Assembly: GCA_964444465.1 (NCBI GenBank)
Contig: CAYUGZ010000014.1
Coordinates: 1 to 19,636 of the forward strand
Length of the DNA stretch: 19,636 bases
Reading direction: 5' to 3'
From: JACPNE01 sp964444465
Lineage (GTDB): Archaea; Nanobdellota; Nanobdellia; SCGC-AAA011-G17; JACPNG01
Shown here one piece after another: positions 13,838-19,636 of this stretch (its first letter is position 1; each line of letters begins with the position of its first letter). Under the pieces are notes generated by a model that saw only the letters and a list, made by a program, of their open reading frames with translations, had not been told where the DNA came from and made no database searches. Position numbers and translations under genes: made by a program.

Positions 13838-14332
13838 TTATTCTAAAAATTTATATTTTTTTACTAAATTTGTTTTATTCCACCACTTTCCTAAACTTAG
13901 ATAATAAGTTGAGTTAGAAAAAGTAAATAAGATTAATAATAATGCATAAATGATATGTTCATCTAATATCGGGTTATGTTCTGGAAGAATAAATCCTGCT
14001 GTATACATTAATAACATCATTAATGCTCCTGAATATCCTGCAATTTTTACCCCCACTCCTAATATCAAAGCTAATCCAATTAACAATAATCCTAACATAA
14101 ATAACCAATCTACAACAGCATTTCCAGCTAAACTTTTGTATAATTCCATAAATGGACCTTTAGTTCCAAAATTTAAAAATCCAAATGTTGGAGATCCACC
14201 TAGTAACCAGGCATCTTCTGCTTTAGTTGCAAATCCTAATCCAAATAATTTGTCTATAAAACCCCATAAGAAAATCCAACCTAATCCTATCCTTAATAAT
14301 GATAGAATACACTCTTTTTTTTTATAACTCAT
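13838..14332 (-). CDS. DoxX-family membrane protein
   Basis: A 164-residue four-span protein of the DoxX/DoxD family. The N terminus LRIGLGWIFLWGFIDKLFGLGFAT and the stretches AWLLGGSPTFGFL, GTKGPF and VDWLFMLGLLLIGLALILGVGVKIAGY match the family version found in actinobacteria and haloarchaea. DoxD in Acidianus is part of thiosulfate:quinone oxidoreductase; other DoxX proteins are tied to redox stress and thiol homeostasis. The substrate here is unknown. The ATG follows a TATA box (ATATATAAAT, 14356-14364) by about 28 bases. It heads a two-gene operon with VKOR, so a shared role in feeding electrons from thiols or sulfur compounds to quinone is reasonable but unproven. Confidence 0.88.
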   Translation of the reverse strand: MSYKKKECILSLLRIGLGWIFLWGFIDKLFGLGFATKAEDAWLLGGSPTFGFLNFGTKGPFMELYKSLAGNAVVDWLFMLGLLLIGLALILGVGVKIAGYSGALMMLLMYTAGFILPEHNPILDEHIIYALLLILFTFSNSTYYLSLGKWWNKTNLVKKYKFLE

Positions 14333-14409
14333 GATTAAATTATATGATAATGTGATATATAAATATTATTAATTTTTTAATAACTAAATAAGTGTAATTT
14401 TCGAAATGA

Positions 14410-14417
14410 TTATAAAT
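14410..14417 (+). promoter_or_regulatory. TATA box of dxr
   Basis: TTATAAAT centred about 62 bases before the dxr ATG, predicting transcription from about 14440 and a leader of roughly 35 bases, longer than in most genes here. Confidence 0.45.
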
Positions 14418-14475
14418 TAATCAATATTGGTGAAAGTAAGGTTGTTAAATGTTACTTAAAAGAAACTAATGAAGA

Positions 14476-15621
14476 ATGAAATCAATAAGTATATTAGGAT
14501 CTACTGGAAGTATTGGAACACAAACATTAGATGTTATTCGAAATAATAAGGATAAATTTAAAGTTGTTGGTTTGGCAGCTAATAATGAGATAGAAATTCT
14601 TAAGCAACAAATTAAGGAATTTAACCCAATCAAAGTTGCTGTATTTGATGAAAAGAAAGCTGAAGAATTAAGGAAACAGATAGATATAGAAGTTTTTTCA
14701 GACAAAGAAGCACTTGATAAAATAGCGACTTTGAAAGAAGCAGATACAATTGTAATAAGTGTTGTTGGTTCTATTGGAGTTGTGCCTACACTAAAAGCAA
14801 TACAAGCTAAAAAGAACATTGCTCTTGCAAATAAAGAAACATTAGTTACTGCAGGAAAGATTATAATGGAAGAGGTAAAGAAAAATAATGTTAATATTAT
14901 GCCTATTGATTCAGAACATTCTGCTTTATTCCAATGTCTTCTTGGTGGAAAAAAAGAGAATATTCAAAGATTAATTTTAACTTGCTCAGGGGGCTCATTC
15001 AGGAACAAAACAAAAGATGAACTTAAAGAAGTTACTATTAAAGAAGCATTGAACCATCCAACATGGGAGATGGGTGAGAAAATAACAATTGATTCTGCTA
15101 CATTAATGAACAAAGGCTTTGAAGTAATAGAAGCTCACCACCTCTATGGAATTCCTTATGAAAAAATTGATGTGATCATACATCCTCAATCAATAATCCA
15201 CTCAATGGTAGAATATATTGATGGTTCAATAATAGCGCAATTTGCCATCAGTGATATGAGAATTCCTATACAATATGCTTTAACTTATCCAGAAAGATTA
15301 AAAAATAAGCTTCCAAAACTTTGCTTTGAAAAATATAATAAATTAACTTTTGATAAACCCAATATTGAGAAGTTTCCTTGTTTAAAGTATGCATTTGATG
15401 CAGGAAAGATAGGGGGAACTATGCCTGCTGTGCTTAATGCAGCTAATGAAATGGCAGTAAGGGAATTTCTTGTAGGAAAAATAAAATTTTTACAAATAGC
15501 TGAAACAATAAAGAAAGCAATGGAAAATCATAAAATTATAAAGAATCCAAATATTAATGAGATAATTAAAGCTGATGAATGGGCAAGGAAGTTTGTTGAA
15601 GAAGATTTAATTATAATTTAA
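14476..15621 (+). CDS. dxr: 1-deoxy-D-xylulose 5-phosphate reductoisomerase
   Basis: A 381-residue enzyme that converts DXP to 2-C-methyl-D-erythritol 4-phosphate with NADPH, the first committed step of the MEP isoprenoid route. The NADPH loop GSTGSIGTQTLDV (8-20) and LANKETLVTAG (118-127) are canonical. PIDSEHSA supplies metal ligands D145 and E147; SGGSFR (171-176), HPTWEMG (194-200) and MNKGFE (211-216, third ligand E216) complete the active site; AFDAGKIGGTMPAVLNAANE closes the C-terminal domain. Every catalytic residue I know is present, so it should be active. Archaea normally use mevalonate, making this gene unexpected. No other MEP gene is in the window. The ATG is the family's usual start; no strong ribosome site is seen. 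Confidence 0.96.
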   Translation: MKSISILGSTGSIGTQTLDVIRNNKDKFKVVGLAANNEIEILKQQIKEFNPIKVAVFDEKKAEELRKQIDIEVFSDKEALDKIATLKEADTIVISVVGSIGVVPTLKAIQAKKNIALANKETLVTAGKIIMEEVKKNNVNIMPIDSEHSALFQCLLGGKKENIQRLILTCSGGSFRNKTKDELKEVTIKEALNHPTWEMGEKITIDSATLMNKGFEVIEAHHLYGIPYEKIDVIIHPQSIIHSMVEYIDGSIIAQFAISDMRIPIQYALTYPERLKNKLPKLCFEKYNKLTFDKPNIEKFPCLKYAFDAGKIGGTMPAVLNAANEMAVREFLVGKIKFLQIAETIKKAMENHKIIKNPNINEIIKADEWARKFVEEDLIII

Positions 15622-15658
15622 ATAATTTAGATTAAAAATTCAATTCTTGATTTGATTA

Positions 15659-15982
15659 CTAATTAATCTTAACTGCGGTCCCATATGCAAGCATTTCAGA
15701 AGCTCCAGCCATCACCATGGATGTTGTAAATCTAACACCAATAACTGCATCTGCTTTTAGATCCAATGCTTCATTAACCATCCTATTATATGCTTCATCT
15801 CTTGAATTTTTTGTCATTTCAGTATAGGTTTTGACTTCTCCACCAACAATATTCTTTAATCCAGCTCCAATATCTCTTCCAATATTTCTTGCTCTTACGG
15901 TGTTACCTTTGACAACTCCAAGGATTTTAATGATTTTTTTTCCAGAAATTTCATTTCCAGTTGTAACGATTATATCTGCCAT
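15659..15982 (-). CDS. YbjQ/UPF0145 family protein
   Basis: A 107-residue soluble protein of the YbjQ/UPF0145 family: DIIVTTGNEISGKKIIKILGVVKG at the start, VRARNIGRDIGAGLKNIVGGE in the middle, and ADAVIGVRF near the end, all characteristic. Members form pentamers and are annotated as putative heavy-metal-binding proteins; the biochemical role is not settled. Length is standard. GGAGG lies seven bases before the ATG, inside the 16-base gap after the small membrane protein, so the two genes form an operon from the TATA box near 16204. Confidence 0.92.
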   Translation of the reverse strand: MADIIVTTGNEISGKKIIKILGVVKGNTVRARNIGRDIGAGLKNIVGGEVKTYTEMTKNSRDEAYNRMVNEALDLKADAVIGVRFTTSMVMAGASEMLAYGTAVKIN

Positions 15983-15998
15983 TTTATTTCCTCCATTT

Positions 15999-16178
15999 TT
16001 ATTTAGTTTTTATTTTTTCAATATTATCTTCTTTTTTATTAAAAAGAATGAAAATTCCAATAATAAAGATAGGAATGCCATAAATTAATACAGAATATTG
16101 ATAAAAACCAATTATTGTTAAAACTGATCCTAAAATAATTGTGAGAATTCCTGTTATTGTTCTGCTTAGGGTATTCAT
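15999..16178 (-). CDS. 59-residue two-span membrane protein
   Basis: A short frame, MNTLSRTITGILTIILGSVLTIIGFY...GIPIFIIGIFILFNKKEDNIEK, with two hydrophobic segments (about 8-25 and 29-46), a Gly/Pro turn between them and a Lys/Glu tail. A TATA box (GATTTATAAC on the minus strand) is centred about 26 bases before the ATG, giving a leaderless start, and the YbjQ gene follows in the same operon. I do not know the family. The pairing suggests it could anchor or partner YbjQ at the membrane. Confidence 0.65.
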   Translation of the reverse strand: MNTLSRTITGILTIILGSVLTIIGFYQYSVLIYGIPIFIIGIFILFNKKEDNIEKIKTK

Positions 16179-16247
16179 AATAATTTAGTAGAACAATTAG
16201 GTTATAAATCTTTGGAGCAAAAAATCAAAGTAACTAGAAATTTAAAA

Positions 16248-17798
16248 TTAAGAATTCAATTCTTGATCTATTAAAGTTTTAAAAGCTGAATAATGTTGTG
16301 CTCCAACTAATTTATTTCCGTTGATAAAATATGTTGGTGTACCAGTCACACCATAACTTTGTCCTTCACTAAAATCATTTTGAACTTCTGAAGTTTTTTC
16401 TCTGGAATCTAAACAACCATCAAAAGTAGTTGAATCTAATCCTAATTGAGACGCATATCCCTTTAAATTATCAACTGAAAGAGATTGTTGATTATTAAAA
16501 ATTAAATCATGCATCTCCCAATATTTATCTTGGTCTCCTGCACATTCAGCTGCTTCTGCTGACTTTTGTGCATCTGGATGAAAACTTAATGGATAATCTC
16601 TATACACAAACTTAACTTTTCCTGTATCAATATATTCAGATTTTAATTGAGGAAAAGTATCGTCAAATGCTCTTTTACAAAATGGACATTGATAATCTTC
16701 AAATGAAACTACAACCACAGGAGCATTTTCATCACCTAAAAATGGATCACCATCTTCATTTACTTGTATAGGTCCAGAAGGTGCTACTACAGTAGGAGCA
16801 GCTGGAGCTGATCCTCCACTTGGAATTCCACAACCACCTGCACTAGGAATATTTGCTGCAGTACTTCCTGTTGTAGTTGTTTCTCTATTTCCTAATTCTT
16901 CTTCAATAATTTGTTCAAAAGAACTAAATGGTTGGGCTCCTGAAACTAATCTTCCGTTAATCAAAAATCCTGGAGTGCCAGTTATTCCTTTAGATTGTCC
17001 TTCACTAAACTCTTTTTGAACCTTATCTAAATATTTCTTTGATTCAAAACATTCATTAAATTGATCAACATCTAATCCAAGTTGTTCAGCCCATGTTGAA
17101 TATATTGAAGAACTTAATTGTCCTTGGTTATCAAATATTAAATCATGATACTCCCAAAACTTCCCTTGTTCATTAGCACATTCAGAAGCTAAAGATGCTG
17201 GTTCTGCTTCAGAATGAAAACTTAATGGATAATGTTTATACACAAATTTAACTTTTCCTGTATCAACATAAGTTGATTGTATTTGAGATAAAGTTTGATC
17301 GTAAAATTTTTTACAAAATGGACATTGAAAATCAGAGTATTCTACTATAACAACTTTTGCAGTGTCATCTCCTTTACTTGGAGAATCTTTAACATCTACA
17401 TTAGCTCTTACAACCTCTCCACCTTCATGGCCACCCATTGAAGGTTCAGCTGCAGGTTGAACATTAAATTCTTCTAATTCTATTCCTTGTGGAAAAAATA
17501 AACTACCATCTTTTGTTACATAAGCATCAACTTGTTGTCCTGCTATATCTAAATCTAATTTATACAAACCATTTTCTTCACTAAGTTCATTTAATAAAGC
17601 TACAGCTTGTCCTTGTAACAATTCATCATTAACAAAATTGATAACATTATTAGCTATCTCCTCTTTAGAACCGCTTGCTAAATTTAAATCTAAAGAATTA
17701 AATCCATTTGTAAATAAAGAAACAACTAATAACAATCCTAAAACTATAGTTACAATCTGCCAAGAATTATCTTTAAGATACCTCATTTTGTGACGCAT
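16248..17798 (-). CDS. Tandem two-domain DsbA-like disulfide oxidoreductase
   Basis: A 516-residue protein with an N-terminal signal anchor (about 11-32), a small leading domain (about 45-112, containing LYKLDLDIAGQQVDAYVTKDG), and two DsbA domains. Domain 1 has FQCPFC (C159, C162) and cis-Pro P276 in GITGTPGF; domain 2 has YQCPFC (C371, C374) and P488 in GVTGTPTY. Each has an extra Cys pair (C207/C250 and C419/C462). A Thr/Ser/Gly/Ala/Pro linker (about 304-345) carries one lone Cys, C323. The domains are similar enough to reflect internal duplication, and also resemble the DsbA at 8509-9387. Both should be exported and oxidised by VKOR. A TATA box (TTTATAAA, 17821-17828) is 26 bases from the ATG at 17798; ATG 17786 is an alternative. 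Confidence 0.92.
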   Translation of the reverse strand: MRHKMRYLKDNSWQIVTIVLGLLLVVSLFTNGFNSLDLNLASGSKEEIANNVINFVNDELLQGQAVALLNELSEENGLYKLDLDIAGQQVDAYVTKDGSLFFPQGIELEEFNVQPAAEPSMGGHEGGEVVRANVDVKDSPSKGDDTAKVVIVEYSDFQCPFCKKFYDQTLSQIQSTYVDTGKVKFVYKHYPLSFHSEAEPASLASECANEQGKFWEYHDLIFDNQGQLSSSIYSTWAEQLGLDVDQFNECFESKKYLDKVQKEFSEGQSKGITGTPGFLINGRLVSGAQPFSSFEQIIEEELGNRETTTTGSTAANIPSAGGCGIPSGGSAPAAPTVVAPSGPIQVNEDGDPFLGDENAPVVVVSFEDYQCPFCKRAFDDTFPQLKSEYIDTGKVKFVYRDYPLSFHPDAQKSAEAAECAGDQDKYWEMHDLIFNNQQSLSVDNLKGYASQLGLDSTTFDGCLDSREKTSEVQNDFSEGQSYGVTGTPTYFINGNKLVGAQHYSAFKTLIDQELNS

Positions 17799-17870
17799 TT
17801 CAAATTAGTAAAATATATTGTTTATAAAGTTTCTCATGTTTCATTAAAATCTTTTTTAATTAAAGTAAAT

Positions 17871-17879
17871 CTATAAATA
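17871..17879 (+). promoter_or_regulatory. TATA box of lgt
   Basis: CTATAAATA centred 26 bases before the lgt ATG at 17901, consistent with a leaderless lgt-HAD transcript. Confidence 0.6.
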
Positions 17880-17900
17880 CTCTTAATTGATTTTATTATT

Positions 17901-18674
17901 ATGTTTGTAAACAATATTAATCCTACCTTATTTCAGTTAGGACCTTTTCAGATAAGATATTATGGATTGATATTTGTTTTAGGTTTTATAATAGCATATT
18001 ATATGATCTCTTATTTAATAAAAAAGAGAGAAATAAATTTAACTAAAGATGATTTAAGTGATTTTATATTCTACTTAATTATTGGGGTAGTAGTAGGGGC
18101 AAGAACTGGACATGTATTAGCTAATTTTAAATTTTATTCTAATAATTTATTACAAATATTTGCTTTATGGAATGGTGGTTTAGCATTTCATGGAGGATTA
18201 ATTGGAATATTAATTGTAAGTTATTATTTTATAAAAAAGAAAAATATTGATTTTTATGATATAGCAGATATTATAGTTATTCCAGCCACTCTAGCATTAG
18301 GGTTTGGAAGGATTGGGAATTTTCTTAACGGAGAGTTATATGGGAAGATAACAAATGTTCCTTGGGCTGTAAAATTTCAAAATGCAGAAGGATTTAGACA
18401 TCCAACACAAATTTATGAATCATTTAAAAATTTCTTTATATTTTTTACTTTATGGAGTCTAAAAAATAAAGAACTTCCAAAAGGATTTTTATTTTGGTTG
18501 TTCATAACACTATATGGGTTGTTTAGATTTGTAATAGAATCATATAGGGAACCAATAAGTGCATTAGGATTTATAATATTTAATTTAACAATAACTCAAT
18601 TGTTTAATATACTAATGTTAATAACAGGATTGGTAATGTTATATAAATTAAAGAAAAATGATAGAAAAATATAA
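17901..18674 (+). CDS. lgt: Prolipoprotein diacylglyceryl transferase
   Basis: A 257-residue seven-span membrane enzyme that in bacteria moves diacylglycerol from phosphatidylglycerol to the lipobox Cys. Family hallmarks appear in order: LGPFQIRYYGLIFVLGF at the start (essential Tyr), VVGARTGHVL, NGGLAFHGGLIG (essential His), the signature LGFGRIGNFLNGELYG (Arg, Asn and Gly equivalent to E. coli R143, N146, G154), RHPTQIYE, and FRFVIESYREP (Arg equivalent to R239). All residues known to matter are present, so it should be active. In an archaeon the lipid donor would be an open question because archaeal lipids are ether-linked. A likely substrate, the CuA protein, is encoded at 8059-8481. It overlaps the HAD gene by 17 bases. 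Confidence 0.95.
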   Translation: MFVNNINPTLFQLGPFQIRYYGLIFVLGFIIAYYMISYLIKKREINLTKDDLSDFIFYLIIGVVVGARTGHVLANFKFYSNNLLQIFALWNGGLAFHGGLIGILIVSYYFIKKKNIDFYDIADIIVIPATLALGFGRIGNFLNGELYGKITNVPWAVKFQNAEGFRHPTQIYESFKNFFIFFTLWSLKNKELPKGFLFWLFITLYGLFRFVIESYREPISALGFIIFNLTITQLFNILMLITGLVMLYKLKKNDRKI

Positions 18675-19290
18675 AGCAGTTATATTCGATTTTGATGGAA
18701 CTATAGTTGATACAGAAAGAATTAAATTAAAATCAATGAAGATTCTATTAAAAGATTATAATATAGATTTTAAGAAAGATCCTAGATTATTAGGGATGTC
18801 AAGTATAGATTATTTTAATATGTTAAAATCTAAATATAATTTAAATTCAGATTTTGATAAAATGGCAGAAAAAAGAGAAAAGATACTAGAAGATTTATTT
18901 GCTAAAGAAGAAATAAAAATTCTTCCTGGATTTTTAAGATTAGTAAAATCATTAAAGAAAAATAATATTAAGATTGGATTAGCAACTTCTGCTTCAAAAA
19001 AATTCCTTATATTTATATTAAATAAAATAGAGATAAAAAAATACTTTAATGTTATCCATTGTGGAGATGATGTTGAACATAGTAAACCAAATCCAGAAAT
19101 CTTTTTGATGACAGCTAAAGATCTAGATATTGCTCCAAAAGACTGTGTTGTAATAGAAGATTCAATTAATGGTGTTAAAGCAGGCAAAGCAGCTGGTATG
19201 GATGTTATTGCTGTAACAAATACTTTTTCTAAAAAACATTTAACAGAAGCAGATATAACATTAAATAGTTTAGAAGAAATTAATGTATAA
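18658..19290 (+). CDS. HAD-superfamily phosphatase/phosphoglucomutase-like protein
   Basis: A 210-residue soluble HAD hydrolase. Motif I is FDFDGTIVDTE (nucleophile and acid Asp), motif II is LATSAS, motif III Lys lies in HSKPNPEIF, and motif IV is VIEDSINGVKAG. The helical cap between motifs I and II and the DSxxGVxAG ending match the beta-phosphoglucomutase/CbbY/sugar-phosphatase branch. Substrate cannot be deduced. The ATG lies within the end of lgt (17-base overlap), so translation is coupled; a role in lipoprotein or lipid phosphate metabolism is possible only by association. Confidence 0.92.
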   Translation: MIEKYKAVIFDFDGTIVDTERIKLKSMKILLKDYNIDFKKDPRLLGMSSIDYFNMLKSKYNLNSDFDKMAEKREKILEDLFAKEEIKILPGFLRLVKSLKKNNIKIGLATSASKKFLIFILNKIEIKKYFNVIHCGDDVEHSKPNPEIFLMTAKDLDIAPKDCVVIEDSINGVKAGKAAGMDVIAVTNTFSKKHLTEADITLNSLEEINV

Positions 19291-19294
19291 TAAG

Positions 19295-19304
19295 TTTTAT
19301 AAGG
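19295..19304 (+). promoter_or_regulatory. TATA box of tRNA-Trp
   Basis: TTTTATAAGG centred about 29 bases before the tRNA-Trp 5' end, just after the HAD stop. Confidence 0.6.
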
Positions 19305-19328
19305 AAAAAATAATCTAATTTATTTTAT

Positions 19329-19402
19329 GGGGGCGTAGTTTAACCTGGCTAGAGCAGTCGGCTCCAGACCGACAAATCCAGGTTCGAATCCTGGCGTCCC
19401 CA
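19329..19402 (+). tRNA. tRNA-Trp (CCA anticodon)
   Basis: A full cloverleaf: acceptor GGGGGCG paired with CGTCCCC (one G-T), T8-A9, D arm with GTTT/GAGC, anticodon stem GTCGG/CCGAC closing loop CTCCAGA with anticodon CCA, T stem CCAGG/CCTGG with loop TTCGAAT, discriminator A73. No intron interrupts it, whereas many archaeal tRNA-Trp genes contain one. CCA is not encoded. Confidence 0.96.
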
Positions 19403-19443
19403 TTTTCTATATATAATAATAGTTATAAGTTACTACCGCAAGG

Positions 19444-19452
19444 TTTATAAAT
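19444..19452 (+). promoter_or_regulatory. TATA box of the Tat-signal gene
   Basis: TTTATAAAT about 53 bases before the ATG at 19501, predicting a leader of roughly 28 bases that contains GTGAGGT (19486-19492) as ribosome site. Confidence 0.5.
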
Positions 19453-19500
19453 AAGAATCTAACTTCAAAGTAGTAATCAAATATAGTGAGGTAATTTATA

Positions 19501-19636
19501 ATGATATCAAGAAGAAGATTTTTAGAAGTTGGCTCTAAAGGAGCGTTAGGTTTAGGTGTTTTTGGAGTAAGTTCATTAATACCAAGAACAAGTTCCGCAG
19601 ATTATGATAAATCAATTGGAGTTATTGAAGGTATGA
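19501..19636 (+). CDS. Tat-exported protein, N-terminal fragment
   Basis: The first 45 codons of a gene cut by the window edge. The N terminus is a classic twin-arginine signal: MISRRRFLEVGSKGALGLGV, with SRRRFL matching SRRxFL, a mild hydrophobic stretch and a likely cleavage after SSA (near residue 34), leaving DYDKSIGVIEG. Tat signals export folded, often cofactor-bearing proteins; the protein family cannot be seen from this fragment. GTGAGGT lies eight bases before the ATG. Confidence 0.8.
   Translation, partial: MISRRRFLEVGSKGALGLGVFGVSSLIPRTSSADYDKSIGVIEGM

Noticed and set aside
14466..14819. Minus-strand frame opposite the start of dxr
   Set aside because: Shadow of a well-conserved enzyme; its composition reflects antisense codons.
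15637..16267. A 15-base match (AATTCAATTCTTGAT) between the dxr-ybjQ gap and the 3' end of the tandem DsbA gene
   Set aside because: The match is short in very AT-rich DNA and does not extend; chance is a sufficient explanation, though a scrap of duplicated DsbA end cannot be excluded.

Overview
The window looks like part of a very AT-rich archaeal genome, most plausibly a DPANN archaeon of the Woesearchaeota/Pacearchaeota type. The lineage is my inference; three things in the sequence support it. First, at least ten gene or tRNA starts have a TATA-like box (TTTATAAA/ATATTTAAAT class) centred about 26-29 bases upstream, which is the archaeal layout for leaderless transcripts. Second, Shine-Dalgarno matches (GGAGGTGAT class) are mostly limited to downstream operon genes. 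Third, the two tRNA genes lack an encoded CCA. Several proteins are nevertheless of bacterial type and rare or unexpected in archaea: a long Rel/SpoT alarmone enzyme, DXP reductoisomerase (Dxr) and prolipoprotein diacylglyceryl transferase (Lgt).

Layout. 1-148: start of an unidentified minus-strand gene and tRNA-His. 315-4185: VIT1/CCC1-type metal transporter, a one-span small protein, a ThiS/MoaD-like ubiquitin-fold protein divergent from Rel, and a flavin NAD(P)H reductase. 4182-5900 (minus): ASCH-like protein, a divergent AroE, and glutaredoxin. 5964-6570 (minus): a Tyr/Lys/Asn/Ser repeat secreted protein followed by a 59-residue GDCCVxC-type cysteine protein. 6598-9387 (minus): a tightly overlapped redox/copper operon with anchored DsbA, CuA-type cupredoxin lipoprotein, YtkA/FixH-like membrane-anchored protein, zinc ribbon, DUF1461 membrane protein, and a truncated superoxide dismutase. 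9611-10240: an unknown helical protein. 10299-13380: a CopA copper ATPase divergent from two coupled small membrane proteins. 13375-14332 (minus): DoxX and VKOR. 14476-15621: Dxr. 15659-16178 (minus): a two-span small protein and YbjQ. 16248-17798 (minus): a tandem two-domain DsbA. 17901-19290: Lgt and a HAD phosphatase. 19329-19636: tRNA-Trp and the start of a Tat-exported protein.

How the genes may work together. Much of the window serves chemistry outside the cytoplasmic membrane. Three DsbA modules could introduce disulfides, VKOR could reoxidise them into the quinone pool, and DoxX may feed the same pool. CopA exports Cu(I). The CuA-type protein has a bacterial lipobox that the Lgt encoded about 10 kb away could modify. 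Metal and redox handling recurs (VIT1-like transporter, YbjQ, zinc-ribbon proteins, glutaredoxin, SOD remnant). No terminal oxidase catalytic subunit lies in the window, so the electron partner of the CuA protein is unknown. No insertion sequence, CRISPR array or phage gene is visible, and no gene-free stretch exceeds 300 bases.
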